NCBI GenBank assembly: GCA_026874595.1
Contig: CM049314.1
Location: 15,122,729-15,186,728 of the forward strand
Length of the DNA stretch: 64,000 nt
Source: Sipunculus nudus
Taxonomy: Eukaryota; Annelida; Sipuncula; Golfingiida; Sipunculidae
Direction of reading: 5' to 3'
Of this stretch, positions 1 through 11,680 are shown one piece after another. The notes under the pieces were generated by a model that was given only the letters and a program-made list of their open reading frames with translations, ran no database searches and was not told the DNA's origin. How positions within the stretch are numbered: position 1 is the first letter of the stretch; every line of letters begins with the position of its first letter. The position numbers were made by a program, and so were the translations under genes.

Positions 1-152
1 GCATTGTTATCGTTGAGGGATAAGCATTGTTATCGTTTAGGGGTAAGCGTTGTTATCGTTGAGGGGCATGCATTGTTATTGTTGAGGGATAAACATTGTT
101 ATCGTTGAGGGGTAAGCATTGTTATCGTTGAGGGCATAACCTTGCTATCTTT
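1..152 (+). repeat. 23-bp minisatellite array, left edge of window
   Basis: About six to seven units run directly into core copy 1. They include GTAAGCG, GGGGCATGC and GGGATAAAC variants. The same run of variants occurs near 59,270-59,330, 61,400 and 63,600, so this edge resembles the core-free domain more than the usual left flank of a core. The last unit before the core is the altered form CCTTGCTATCTTTGA. The array is cut by the window edge. Confidence 0.95.
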
Positions 153-165
153 GACGTTTAGATCC

Positions 166-179
166 AGGTCGGTCGACCT
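166..179. other. Palindromic hairpin at the left end of the core
   Basis: AGGTC, a 4-base spacer GGTC, then GACCT can form a 5-bp hairpin; the middle contains the 8-bp palindrome GGTCGACC. It occurs in every full-length core. It lies wholly within the 22 bp (159-180 here) that are missing from the three copies next to inverted arrays, so it is a candidate breakpoint for that rearrangement. Confidence 0.6.
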
Positions 180-238
180 ACTTTCAACTCTTTCCTTTCC
201 ATTCACTTCAGGAACAGGCAGACTTTTCGCGTCAGCTT

Positions 239-295
239 CCGGCCAGGGTTGGCCAAAAGCCGGCTTTTTCTCATATTGTCCGGGCCGGCGCCTAA
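239..295. other. GC-rich stem-loop cluster in the core
   Basis: Inside an outer CCGGC/GCCGG pairing is a nested GGCCA-GGGT-TGGCC stem-loop, followed by TTTTT and then a second block, GGGCCGGCGCC. It is the only strongly GC-rich stretch in the composite repeat and is present in all 20 cores. CpG positions in it vary by C/T change (CGGGCC, CTGGCC, CGGGTC). A stem followed by a T-run resembles a terminator, but there is no evidence of a transcript, so I describe it only as a structure. Confidence 0.5.
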
Positions 296-1090
296 TACTG
301 GCTGTTACTGGTCAATTATGGTTAATGTACTTATCATCTGACAAATCATTCATACAATATCCCTTTATTACTCAGGCTTTTAAGTTGCTGCAGTGATATA
401 CTGGTCATCTGACAAACCATTCATAATGTACACTTTTTTAATTGGCTTAAAAGTAGTGGCTGTAATATAAGTCTTCCGACACGAACCGTAACTCTTGACT
501 AGTGCAGTGAACAGTAACTAGATGGGCAGGTGGAAGCGAGACAGTTATGTGACCCAACTTAATTAGTCTTTATGAACTTGAGCACAAAACTGGATCCACT
601 GTATGGCTCCCTGATAATCATTGTTTTTATTTATTACAATAGTGACTTGCATCATTAAAGGACGCTTAGTTGTTAACCCAGAGGCCATGGGGATGGAGAT
701 TAATTACGTGAGCAGAGTCAGTTTTGAATCAATTTCAGTCCTGCCTGGACTTGAACTCCATGCTAGCTTATTATTGCGGTATGTTTACTTTTGATTATCA
801 AAGACTTTCTGGTACAAAGCTTTGATACTGGGCCTTGCTGTGGGACATGAACTGTAACATTTAGTGATCGGCCGCCAGGTTTGTGGCCTTCTTATCTTCT
901 ATCAAGCACAAAGGGATTCTTAAGAGACTTGCACAGTGAAGCACCTTATTTGTGATATTTATCATTGAACCTGTGTTATTTGAAAGTCAAACATTTGTAC
1001 CAACTATAAATCTTTACAGTAAAAAGCATGCATATTACATGTCTAAGTTAATCTTGGTTCCCCTGCAGTATCATTACTTATCGTCGATGG

Positions 1091-3014
1091 GTAAGCATTG
1101 TTATCGTTGAGGGGTAAGCATTGTTATCGTCGAGGTTAAGCATTGTTATCGTTGAGGGGCAAGCATTGTTATCGTTGAGGGGTAAGCATTGTTATCGTTG
1201 AGGGGTAAGCATTGTTATCTTCGAGGGTAAGCATTGCTATCGTTGAGGGGCAAGCATTGTTATCGTTGAGGTCCTAACAATGTTATCGTTGAGGGGTAAG
1301 CATTGTTATCGTTGAGGGCATAACATTGTTATCGTTGAGGGGTAAGCATTGTTATCGTTGAGGGGTAAGCATTGTTATCACTTAGGGCATAATATTGTTA
1401 TCGTTGAGGGGTAAGCATTGTTATCATTGAGGGCATAACATTGTTATCGTTGAGGGGTAAGTATTGTCAATTGAGGGGTAAGCATTGTTATCGTTGAGGG
1501 GTAAGCATTGTTATTGTTGACCGGTAAACATTGTTATCGTCGAGGGTAAGCATTGCTATCGTTGAGGGGCAAGCATTGTTATCTTTGAGGGCATAACATT
1601 GTTATCCTTGAGGGATAAGCATTGTTATCGTTGAGGGCATAACATTGTTATCGTTGAGGGGTAAGCATTGTTATCGTTTAGGGGTAAACATTGTTATCGT
1701 TGAAGGGTAAGCATTGTTATTGTTGACCGGTAAACATTGTTATCGTCGAGGGTAAGCATTGTTATCGTTGAGGGGTAAGCATTGTTATCACTTAGGGCAT
1801 AATATTGTTATCGTTGAGGGGTAAGCATTGTTATCATTGAGGGGTAAGCATTGTTATCGTTGAGGAGTAAGCATTGTTATAGTTTAGGGGTAAGCATTGT
1901 TATCGTTGAGGGGTAAGCATTGTTATCGTTTAGGGCATAGCATTGTTATCGTTGAGGAGTAAGCATTGTTATCGTTGAGGGATAAGCATTGTTATCGTTG
2001 AGGAGTAAGCATTGTTATCCTTGAGGGGTAAGCATTGTTATCGTTTAGGGCATAACATTGTTATCGTTGAGGGGTAAGTATTGTCAATTGAGGGGTAAGC
2101 ATTGTTATCGTTGAGGGGTAAGCATTGTTATTGTTGACCGGTAAACATTGTTATCGTCGAGGGTAAGCATTGCTATCGTTGAGGGGCAAGCATTGTTATC
2201 TTTGAGGGCATAACATTGTTATCCATGAGGGATAAGCATTGTTATCGTTGAGGGCATAACATTGTTATCGTTGAGGGGTAAGCATTGTTATCGTTGAGGG
2301 GTAAGCATTGTTATCGTTGAGGAGTAAGCATTGTTATAGTTTAGGGGTAAGCATTGTTATCGTTGAGGGGTAAGCATTGTAATCGTTGAGGGCATAACAT
2401 TGTTATCATTGAGGGGTTGGAATTGTTTTCGTTGAGGGATAAGTATTGTTATCGTTGAGGGGTAAGCATTGTTATCGTTGAGGGGTAAGCATTGTTATCG
2501 GTGAGGGTAAGGCATAATTTTCGTTGAGGGGTAAGCATTGTTATCATTGAGGGGAAGCATTGTTATCGTTGAGGGGTTAGCAGTGTTTCCGTTGAGGGGT
2601 AAGCATTGTTATCATTGAGGGGAAGCATTGTTATCGTTGAGGGGTTAGCATTGTTTCCGTTGAGGGGTAAGCATTGTTATGATTGAGGGGAAGCATCGTT
2701 ATCGTTGAGGGGTTAGCATTGTTTCTGTTGAGGGTAAGCATTGTTATCGTTGAGGGCATAACATTGTTATCGTTGAGGGTTAAGCATTGTTATAGTTGAA
2801 GGTTATGCATTTTTATCATTGAGGGGTTAACATTGTTATCATTGAGGGGTAAGTATTGTTATCGTTGAGGGGTAAGCATTGTTATCGTTGAGGGGTAATC
2901 ATTGTATTGTTATCGTTGAGGGCATAACATTGTTATCGTTGAGGGGTAAGCATTGATATCGAAGAGGGGTTAGCATTGTATTGTTATCGTTGAGGGCATA
3001 ACCTTGCTATCTTT
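1091..3014 (+). repeat. Minisatellite array between cores 1 and 2 (1,924 bp)
   Basis: This is the longest direct-orientation array of the core-bearing domain, with about 83 units. It opens with the right-flank block (a GTCGAGG unit, a GGGGCAAGC unit, then one with AACAATG). It contains an internal repeat of the stretch holding GTATTGTCAATTGAGG (about 1,465 and 2,085) and ends with the left-flank block (GAAGGTTATGC, GTTAACATTG, and the 28-bp unit with ATTGTATTGT). Confidence 0.96.
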
Positions 3015-3952
3015 GACGTTTAGATCCAGGTCGGTCGACCTACTTTCAACTCTTTCCTTTCCATTCACTTCAGGAACAGGCAGACTTTTCGCGTCAGCTT
3101 CCGGCCAGGGTTGGCCAAAAGCAGGCTTTTTCTCATATTGTCCGGGCCGGCGCCTAATACTGGCTGTTACTGGTCAATTATGGTTAATGTACTTATCATC
3201 TGACAAATCATTCATACAATATCCCTTTATTACTCAGGCTTTTAAGTTGCTGCAGTGATATACTGGTCATCTGACAAACCATTCATAATGTGCACTTTTT
3301 TAATTGGCTTTAAAGTAGTGGCTGTAATATAAGTTTACCGACACGAACCCTAACTCTTGACTAGTGCAGTGAACAGTAACTAGATGGGCAGGTGGAAGCG
3401 AGACAGTTATGTGACCCAACTTAATTAGTCTTTATGAACTTGAGCACAAAACTGGATCCACTGTATGGCTCCCTGATAATCATTGTTTTTATTTATTACA
3501 ATAGTGACTTGCATCATTAAAGGACGCTTAGTTGTTAACCCAGAGGCCATGGGGATGGAGATTAATTACGTGAGCAGAGTCAGTTTTGAATCAATTTCAG
3601 TCCTGCCTGGACTTGAACTCCATGCTAGCTTATTATTGCGGTATGTTTACTTTTGATTATCAAAGACTTTCTGGTACAAAGCTTTGATACTGGGCCTTGC
3701 TGTGGGACATGAACTGTAACATTTAGTGATCGGCCGCCAGGTTTGTGGCCTTCTTATCTTCTATCAAGCACAAAGGGATTCTTAAGAGACTTGCACAGTG
3801 AAGCACCTTATTTGTGATATTTATCATTGAACCTGTGTTATTTGAAAGTCAAACATTTGTACCAACTATAAATCTTTACAGTAAAAAGCATGCATATTAC
3901 ATGTCTAAGTTAATCTTGGTTCCCCTGCAGTATCATTACTTATCGTCGATGG
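3015..3952 (+). repeat. Core element copy 2 (full length)
   Basis: It has 938 bp and the standard ends. Private changes are AAAGCAGGC in place of AAAGCCGGC, which weakens the outer stem of the GC-rich hairpin, and TGTGCAC for TGTACAC. It carries the common core states at other variable sites (CATGCTAGC, TATCATTGAACC). Confidence 0.93.
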
Positions 3953-4911
3953 GTAAGCATTGTTATCGTTGAGGGGTAAGCATTGTTATCGTCGAGGGTA
4001 AGCATTGTTATTGTTGACCGGTAAACATTGTTATCGTCGAGGGTAAGCATTGTTATCGTTGAGGGGTAAGCATTGTTATCATTGAGGGGAAGCATTGTTA
4101 TCGATGAGAGGTTAGCATTGTTATCGTTGAGGGGTAAGCATTGTTATCGTTGACCGGTAAACATTGTTTTCATCGAGGGTAAGCATTGCTATCGTTGAGG
4201 GGCAAGCATTGTTATCTTTGAGGGCATAACATTGTTATCCTTGAGGGATAAGCATTGTTATCGTTGAGGGCATAACATTGTTATCCTTGAGGGGTAAGCA
4301 TTGTTATCGTTTAGGGGTAAGCATTGTTATCGTTGAGGGGTAAGCATTGTTATCGTTGAGGGGTAAGCATTGTTATCGTTGAGGGGTAAGCATTGTTATC
4401 GTTGAGGGGTTGGAATTGTTTTCCTTGAGGGATAAGTATTGTTATCGTTGAGGGGTAAGCATTGTTATCGTTGAGGGGTAAGCATTGTTATCGGTGAGGG
4501 CAAGGCATAGTTTTCGTTGAGGGGTAAGCATTGTTATCATTGACGGGAAGCATTGTTATCGTTGAGGGGTTAGCATTGTTTCCGTTGAGGGGTAAGCATT
4601 GTTATCATTGAGGGGTTAGCATTGTTTCCGTTGAGGGGTAAGCATTGTTATGATTGAGGGGAAGCATCGTTATCGTTGAGGGGTTAGCATTGTTTCCGTT
4701 GAGGGTAAGCATTGTTATCGTTGAGGGCATAACATTGTTATCGTTGAGGGTTAAGCATTGTTATAGTTGAAGGTTATGCATTTTTATCATTGAGGGGTTA
4801 ACATTGTTATCATTGAGGGGTAAGTATTGTTATCGTTGAGGGGTAAGCATTGTTATCGTTGAGGGGTAAGCATTGTATTGTTATCGTTGAGGGCATAACA
4901 TTGTTATCGTT
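3953..4911 (+). repeat. Minisatellite array between cores 2 and 3 (959 bp)
   Basis: Direct-orientation units begin with the right-flank block, but the usual GGGGCAAGC and AACAATG units are missing directly after the GTCGAGG unit. It includes GACCGGTAAACATTG units and GCAAGGCATAG. The left-flank block is complete, but the final unit before the core is the regular ATTGTTATCGTTGA rather than CCTTGCTATCTTTGA. Confidence 0.95.
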
Positions 4912-5849
4912 GACGTTTAGATCCAGGTCGGTCGACCTACTTTCAACTCTTTCCTTTCCATTCACTTCAGGAACAGGCAGACTTTTCGCGTCAGCTTCCG
5001 GCCAGGGTTGGCCAAAAGCCTGTTTTTTATCATATTGTCCGGGCCGGCGCCTAATACTGGCTGTTACTGGTCAATTATGGTTAATGTACTTATCATCTGA
5101 CAAATCATTCATACAATATCCCTTTATTACTCAGGCTTTTAAGTTGCTGCAGTGATATACTGGTCATCTGACAAACCATTCATAATGTACACTTTTTTAA
5201 TTGGCTTTAAAGTAGTGGCTGTAATATAAGTTTACCGACACGAACCCTAACTCTTGAATAGTGCAGTGAACAGTAACTAGATGGGCAGGTGGAAGCGAGA
5301 CAGTTATGTGACCCAACTTAATTAGTCTTTATGAACTTGAGCACAAAACTGGATCCACTGTATGGCTCCCTGATAATCATTGTTTTTATTTATTACAATA
5401 GTGACTTGCATCATTAAAGGACGCTTAGTTGTTAACCCAGAGGCCATGGGGATGGAGATTAATTACGTGAGCAGAGTCAGTTTTGAATCAATTTCAGTCC
5501 TGCCTGGACTTGAACTCCATGCTAGCTTATTATTGCGGTATGTTTACTTTTGATTATCAAAGACTTTCTGGTACAAAGCTTTGATACTGGGCCTTGCTGT
5601 GGGACATGAACTGTAACATTTAGTGATCGGCCGCCAGGTTTGTGGCCTTCTTATCTTCTATCAAGCACAAAGGGATTCTTAAGAGACTTGCACAGTGAAG
5701 CACCTTATTTGTGATATTTATCATTGAACCTGTGTTATTTGAAAGTCAAACATTTGTACCAACTATAAATCTTTACAGTAAAAAGCATGCATATTACATG
5801 TCTAAGTTAATCTTGGTTCCCCTGCAGTATCATTACTTATCGTCGATGG
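4912..5849 (+). repeat. Core element copy 3 (full length)
   Basis: It has 938 bp. The left junction is a regular minisatellite unit (TTATCGTTGA) running directly into CGTTTAGATCC, which gives the cleanest view of the core boundary. Private changes are AAAGCCTGTTTTTTA, which breaks the outer stem of the GC-rich hairpin, and CTTGAATAG for CTTGACTAG. Confidence 0.93.
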
Positions 5850-7063
5850 GTAAGCATTAATATCGTTGAGGGGTAAGCATTGTTATCGTCGAGGGTAAGC
5901 ATTGTTATCGTTGAGGGGCAAGCATTGTTATCGTTGAGGGCATAACAATGTTATCGTTGAGGGGTAAGCATTGTTATCGTTGAGGGCATAACATTGTTAT
6001 CGTTGGGAGGTTAGCATTGTTATCGTTGAGGGGTAAGCATTGTTATCGTTGACCGGTAAACATTGTTTTCATCGAGGTTAAGCATTGTTATCGTTGAGGG
6101 GCAAGCATTGTTATCTTTGAGGGCATAACATTGTTATCCTTGAGGGATAAGCATTGTTATCGTTGAGGGCATAACATTGTTATCCTTGAGGGGTAAGCAT
6201 TGTTATCGTTTAGGGGTAAGCATTGTTATCGTTGAGGGGTAAGCATTGTTATCGTTGAGGGGTAAGCATTGTTATCCATGAGGGATAAGCATTGTTATCG
6301 TTGAGGGCATAACATTGTTATCGTTGAGGGGTAAGCATTGTTATCGTTGAGGGGTAAGCATTGTTTTCGTTGAGGGGTAAGCATTGTTATCGTTGAGGGG
6401 TAAGCATTGTTATCGTTGAGGGGTAAGCATTGTTATCGTTGAGGGGTAAGCATTGTTATCTTTGAGGGGTTGGAATTGTTTTCGTTGAGGGATAAGTATT
6501 GTTATCGTTGAGGGGTAAGCATTGTTATCGTTGAGGGGTAAGCATTGTTATCGGTGAGGGCAAGGCATAGTTTTCGTTGAGGGGTAAGCATTGTTATCGT
6601 TGAGGGGTAAGCATTGTTATCGGTGAGGGCAAGGCATAGTTTTCGTTGAGGGGTAAGCATTGTTATCATTGAGGGGAAGCATTGTTATCGTTGAGGGGTT
6701 AGCATTGTTTCCGTTGAGGAGTAAGCATTGTTATCGTTGAGGGGAAGCATTGTTATCGTTGAGGGGTTAGCATTGTTTCCGTTGAGGGGTAAGCATTGTT
6801 ATGATTGAGGGGAAGCATCGTTATCGTTGAGGGGTTAGCATTGTTTCCGTTGAGGGGTAAGCATTGTTATCGTTGAGGGCATAACATTGTTATCGTTGAG
6901 GGTTAAGCATTGTTATAGTTGAAGGTTATGCATTTTTATCATTGAGGGGTTAACATTGTTATCATTGAGGGGTAAGTATTGTTATCGTTGAGGGGTAAGC
7001 ATTGTTATCGTTGAGGGGTAATCATTGTATTGTTATCGTTGAGGGCATAACATTGTTATCGTT
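5850..7063 (+). repeat. Minisatellite array between cores 3 and 4 (1,214 bp)
   Basis: It starts with the right-flank block, whose first unit is altered (GCATTAATATCG). A local duplication of the GCAAGGCATAG stretch is visible (about 6,540-6,590 and 6,600-6,650). It ends with the standard left-flank block and a regular last unit. Confidence 0.95.
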
Positions 7064-8001
7064 GACGTTTAGATCCAGGTCGGTCGACCTACTTTCAACT
7101 CTTTCCTTTCCATTCACTTCAGGAACAGGCAGACTTTTCGCGTCAGCTTCCGGCCAGGGTTGGCCAAAAGCCGGCTTTTTCTCATATTGTCCGGGCCGGC
7201 GCCTAATACTGGCTGTTACTGGTCAATTATGGTTAATGTACTTATCATCTGACAAATCATTCATACATTATCCCTTTATTACTCAGGCTTTTAAGTTGCT
7301 GCAGTGATATACTGGTCATCTGACAAACCATTCATAATGTACACTTTTTTAATTGGCTTTAAAGTAGTGGCTGTAATATAAGTTTACCGACACGAACCCT
7401 AACTCTTGACTAGTGCAGTGAACAGTAACTAGATGGGCAGGTGGAAGCGAGACAGTTATGTGACCCAACTTAATTAGTCTTTATGAACTTGAGCACAAAA
7501 CTGGATCCACTGTATGGCTCCCTGATAATCATTGTTTTTATTTATTACAATAGTGACTTGCATCATTAAAGGACGCTTAGTTGTTAACCCAGAGGCCATG
7601 GGGATGGAGATTAATTACGTGAGCAGAGTCAGTTTTGAATCAATTTCAGTCTTGCCTGGACTTGAACTCCATGCTAGCTTATTATTGCGGTATGTTTACT
7701 TTTGATTATCAAAGACTTTCTGGTACAAAGCTTTGATACTGGGCCTTGCTGTGGGACATGAACTGTAACATTTAGTGATCGGCCGCCAGGTTTGTGGCCT
7801 TCTTATCTTCTATCAAGCACAAAGGGATTCTTAAGAGACTTGCACAGTGAAGCACCTTATTTGTGATATTTATCATTGAACCTGTGTTATTTGAAAGTCA
7901 AACATTTGTACCAACTATAAATCTTTACAGTAAAAAGCATGCATATTACATGTCTAAGTTAATCTTGGTTCCCCTGCAGTATCATTACTTATCGTCGATG
8001 G
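7064..8001 (+). repeat. Core element copy 4 (full length)
   Basis: It has 938 bp. Differences are CATACATTATCC for CATACAATATCC, CAGTCTTGCC (shared only with copy 6), and GATGGATAAGC at the right junction. Confidence 0.93.
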
Positions 8002-8746
8002 ATAAGCATTGTTATCGTTGAGGGGTAAGCATTGTTATCGTCGAGGGTAAGCATTGTTATCGTTGAGGGGCAAGCATTGTTATCGTTGAGGGCATAACAA
8101 TGTTATCGTTGAGGGGTTAGCATTGTTATCGTTGAGGGGTAAGCATTGTTATAGTTGACCGGTAAACATTGTTTTCGTCGAGGGTTAGCATTGTTATCGT
8201 TGAGGGGCAAGCATTGTTATCTTTGAGGGCATAACATTGTTATCCTTGAGGGATAAGCATTGTTATCGTTGAGGGCATAACATTGTTATCGTTGAGGGGT
8301 AAGCATTGTTTTCGTTTAGGGGTAAGCATTGTTTTCGTTGAATTATTTTCGTTGAGGAATAAGTATTGTTATCGGTGAGGGCAAGGCATAGTTTTCGTTG
8401 AGGGGTAAGCATTGTTATCATTGAGGGGAAGCGTTGTTATCGTTGAGGGGTTAGCATTGTTTCCGTTGAGGGGTAAGCATTGTTATGATTGAGGGGAAGC
8501 ATCGTTATCGTTGAGGGGTTAGCATTGTTTCCGTTGAGGGTAAGCATTGTTATCGTTGAGGGCATAACATTGTTATCGTTGAGGGTTAAGCATTGTTATA
8601 GTTGAAGGTTATGCATTTTTATCATTGAGGGGTTAACATTGTTATCATTGAGGGGTAAGTATTGTTATCGTTGAGGGGTAAGCATTGTTATCGTTGAGGG
8701 GTAATCATTGTATTGTTATCGTTGAGGGCATAACATTGTTATCGTT
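8002..8746 (+). repeat. Minisatellite array between cores 4 and 5 (745 bp, internally deleted)
   Basis: This is the shortest array lying between two full-length cores. Compared with 9,685-10,320 it has lost several units: at about 8,340 the text runs from TTTTCGTTG directly into AATTATTTTCG. The right-flank block and left-flank block are intact at the ends. Confidence 0.95.
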
Positions 8747-9684
8747 GACGTTTAGATCCAGGTCGGTCGACCTACTTTCAACTCTTTCCTTTCCATTCAC
8801 TTCAGGAACAGGCAGACTTTTCGCGTCAGCTTCCGGCCAGGGTTGGCCAAAAGCCGGCTTTTTCTCATATTGTCCGGGCCGGCGCCTAATACTGGCTGTT
8901 ACTGGTCAATTATGGTTAATGTACTTATCATCTGACAAATCATTCATACAATATCCCTTTATTACTCAGGCTTTTAAGTTGCTGCAGTGATATACTGGTC
9001 ATCTGACAAACCATTCATAATGTACACTTTTTTAATTGGCTTTAAAGTAGTGGCTGTAATATAAGTTTACCGACACGAACCCTAACTCTTGACTAGTGCA
9101 GTGAACAGTAACTAGATGGGCAGGTGGAAGCGAGACAGTTATGTGACCCAACTTAATTAGTCTTTATGAACTTGAGCACAAAACTGGATCCACTGTATGG
9201 CTCCCTGATAATCATTGTTTTTATTTATTACAATAGTGACTTGCATCATTAAAGGACGCTTAGTTGTTAACCCAGAGGCCATGGGGATGGAGATTAATTA
9301 CGTGAGCAGAGTCAGTTTTGAATCAATTTCAGTCCTGCCTGGACTTGAACTCCATGCTAGCTTATTATTGCGGTATGTTTACTTTTGATTATCAAAGACT
9401 TTCTGGTACAAAGCTTGGATACTGGGCCTTGCTGTGGGACATGAACTGTAACATTTAGTGATCGGCCGCCAGGTTTGTGGCCTTCTTATCTTCTATCAAG
9501 CACAAAGGGATTCTTAAGAGACTTGCACAGTGAAGCACCTTATTTGTGATATTTATCATTGAACCTGTGTTATTTGAAAGTCAAACATTTGTACCAACTA
9601 TAAATCTTTACAGTAAAAAGCATGCATATTACATGTCTAAGTTAATTTTGGTTCCCCTGCAGTATCATTACTTATCGTCGATGG
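8747..9684 (+). repeat. Core element copy 5 (full length)
   Basis: It has 938 bp. The private change is AGCTTGGATAC; TAATTTTGG near the 3' end is shared only with copy 13. It is the last intact core before the first inverted array. Its shared 3' state with copy 13, which also precedes an inverted array, ties the two rearranged blocks together. Confidence 0.93.
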
Positions 9685-10320
9685 GTAAGCATTGTTATCG
9701 TTGAGGGGTAAGCATTGTTATCGTCGAGGTTAAGCATTGTTATCGTTGAGGGGCAAGCATTGTTATCGTTGAGGGCATAACAATGTTATCGTTGAGGGGT
9801 TAGCATTGTTATCGTTGAGGGGTAAGCATTGTTATAGTTGACCGGTAAACATTGTTTTCGTCGAGGGTTAGCATTGTTATCGTTGAGGGGCAAGCATTGT
9901 TATCTTTGAGGGCATAACATTGTTATCCTTGAGGGATAAGCATTGTTATCGTTGAGGGCATAACATTGTTATCGTTGAGGGGTAAGCATTGTTATCGTTT
10001 AGGGGTAAGCATTGTTTTCGTTGAGGGGTAAGCATTGTAATCGTTGAGGGGTAAGCATTGTTATCGTTGAGGGGTAAGCATTGTTATCGTTGAGGGGTAA
10101 GCATTGTTATCGTTGAGGGGTTGGAATTATTTTCGTTGAGGAATAAGTATTGTTATCGTTGAGGGGTAAGCATTGTTATCGTTGAGGGGTATGCATTGTT
10201 ATCGGTGAGGGCAAGGCATATTTTTCGTTGAGGGGTAAGCAATGTTATCATTGAGGGGAAGCGTTGTTATCGTTGAGGGGTTAGCATTGTTTCCGTTGAG
10301 GGGTAAGCATTGTTATCATT
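9685..10320 (+). repeat. Minisatellite array, direct arm of inversion 1 (636 bp)
   Basis: Units run in the usual direction from the right-flank block to GTTATCATT at 10,320, where orientation flips. It has nearly the same length and content as 26,126-26,763 (638 bp), and is similar to 32,972-33,561. Confidence 0.95.
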
Positions 10321-11680
10321 AACGTCAAAGATAGCAAGGTTATGCCCTCAACGATAACAATACAATGCTAACCCCTCTACGATAACAATGCTTACCCCTC
10401 AACGATAACAATGTTATGCCCTCAACGATAACAATACAATGATTACCCCTCAACGATAACAATGCTTACCCCTCAACGATAACAATACTTACCCCTCAAT
10501 GATAACAATGTTAACCCCTCAATGATAAAAATGCATAACCTTCAACTATAACAATGCTTAACCCTCAACGATAACAATGTTATGCCCTCAACGATAAAAA
10601 TGCTTACCCTCAACGGAAACAATGCTAACCCCCCAACGATAACGATGCTTCCCCTCAATCATAACAATGCTTACCCCTCAACGGAAACAATGCTAACCCC
10701 TCAACGATAACAATGCTTCCCCTCAATGATAACAATGCTTACCCCTCAACGGAAACAATGCTAACCCCTCAACGGTAACAACGCTTCCCCTCAATGATAA
10801 CAATGCTTACCCCTCAACGAAAACTATGCCTTGCCCTCACCGATAACAATGCATACCCCTCAACGATAACAATGCTTACCCCTCAACGATAACAATACTT
10901 ATTCCTCAACGAAAATAATTCCAACCCCTGAACGATAACAATGTTTACCCCTCAACGATAACAATGCTTACCCCTCAACGATAACAATGCTTACCCCTCA
11001 ACGATAACAATGCTTACCCCTCAACGAAAACAATGCTTACCCCTAAACGATAACAATGCTTACCCCTCAACGATAACAATGTTATGCCCTCAAGGATAAC
11101 AATGCTTATCCCTCAAGGATAACAATGTTATGCCCTCAAAGATAACAATGCTTGCCCCTCAACGATAACAATGCTTACCCTCGACGAAAACAATGTTTAC
11201 CGGTCAACGATAACAATGCTTACCCCTCAACGATAACAATGCTAACCCCTCAACGATAACATTGTTATGTCCTCAACGATAACAATGCTTGCCTTTCAAC
11301 GATAATAATGCTTACCCTCGACGATAACAATGCTTACCCCTCAACGATAACAATGCTTACCCCTCAACGATAACAATGTTATGCCCTCAACGATAACAAT
11401 ACAATGATTACCCCTCAACGATAACAATGCTTACCCCTCAACGATAACAATACTTACCCCTCAATGATAACAATGTTAACCCCTCAATGATAAAAATGCA
11501 TAACCTTCAACTATAACAATGCTTAACCCTCCACGATAACAATGTTATGCCCTCAATCATAACAATGCTTACCCTCAACGGAAACAATGCTAACCCCTCA
11601 ACGATAACAATGCTTCCCCTCAATGATAACAATGCTTACTCCTCAACGGAAACACTGCTAACCCCTCAACGATAACAATG
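10321..11680 (-). repeat. Inverted minisatellite array 1 (1,360 bp)
   Basis: The plus strand here reads CCCCTCAACGATAACAATGC, the reverse complement of the unit. It begins AACGTCAAAGATAGCAAGG, the reverse complement of the left junction of a core including the first 6 core bases (GACGTT). It holds two reverse left-flank blocks (about 10,330-10,600 and 11,385-11,560) and, between them, a reverse right-flank block with no core. It ends abruptly at CTTTCAACTC of core copy 6. With 9,685-10,320 it forms a long inverted repeat with almost no spacer. Confidence 0.95.
11340..11390 (-). other. Candidate core-less ('empty') site 1
   Basis: Read on the minus strand, the left-flank block (with ATTGTATTGT and GGGCATAAC) ends in TTATCGTTGA and continues directly into GGGGTAAGC and the right-flank block with GTCGAGGG. 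The join lies between 11,363 and 11,364. At filled sites such as copy 3, the core sits exactly at this join. It may be a pre-insertion site, a precise loss, or an array recombinant. Confidence 0.5.

Larger units (their letters stand above)
153..1090 (+). repeat. Core element copy 1 (full length, 938 bp)
   Basis: This is the reference copy of the non-repetitive core. It begins GACGTTTAGATCC and ends ATTACTTATCGTCGATGG. It starts with a short palindromic segment (166-179), followed by a GC-rich stem-loop region (about 239-295), and then mostly AT-rich sequence. I see no terminal inverted repeats, poly-A tail, long open frame or recognisable transposase or reverse transcriptase. Private changes are GCTTAAAAG for GCTTTAAAG, AAGTCTTCC for AAGTTTACC, and CGAACCGTAAC for CGAACCCTAAC. 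Orientation is arbitrary. It could be a non-autonomous mobile element or a chance segment trapped in the satellite; I cannot decide. Confidence 0.93.

Noticed and set aside
142-396. Forward open frame of about 84 codons at the left end of the core, repeated in most copies
   Set aside because: It has no ATG in most copies and begins with TTG in the last minisatellite unit. It is stopped early in copies 7, 10 and 11 by GTACTGATC, and its apparent start changes with whatever repeat unit lies in front. Its repetition simply follows the repetition of the core DNA. I found no domain or signal that would support a protein.
740-775. tRNA-type B box (minus strand GTTCAAGTCC) suggesting a SINE
   Set aside because: The sequences on either side of TTCAAGT do not pair into a T-arm stem, no convincing A box lies at the right distance, and there is no poly-A or short tandem tail. 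A B-box match this short is expected by chance.
950-975. TTTATCATTGAACC inside the core as the seed from which the minisatellite arose
   Set aside because: The similarity to TTATCATTGAGG covers only about 11 bases, and the TATCG state in some copies is a single transition. This is too little to support an origin claim.
1005-1010. TATAAA near the right end of the core as a promoter firing into the array
   Set aside because: It is a six-base match in AT-rich sequence with no other promoter element visible, so it is not enough to annotate.
153-1090. DNA transposon or Helitron with definable ends
   Set aside because: The two core ends are not inverted repeats of each other. No CTRR end preceded by a hairpin was seen, and the flanks are common to all copies, so no independent target duplications can be read. 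I left the family unassigned.
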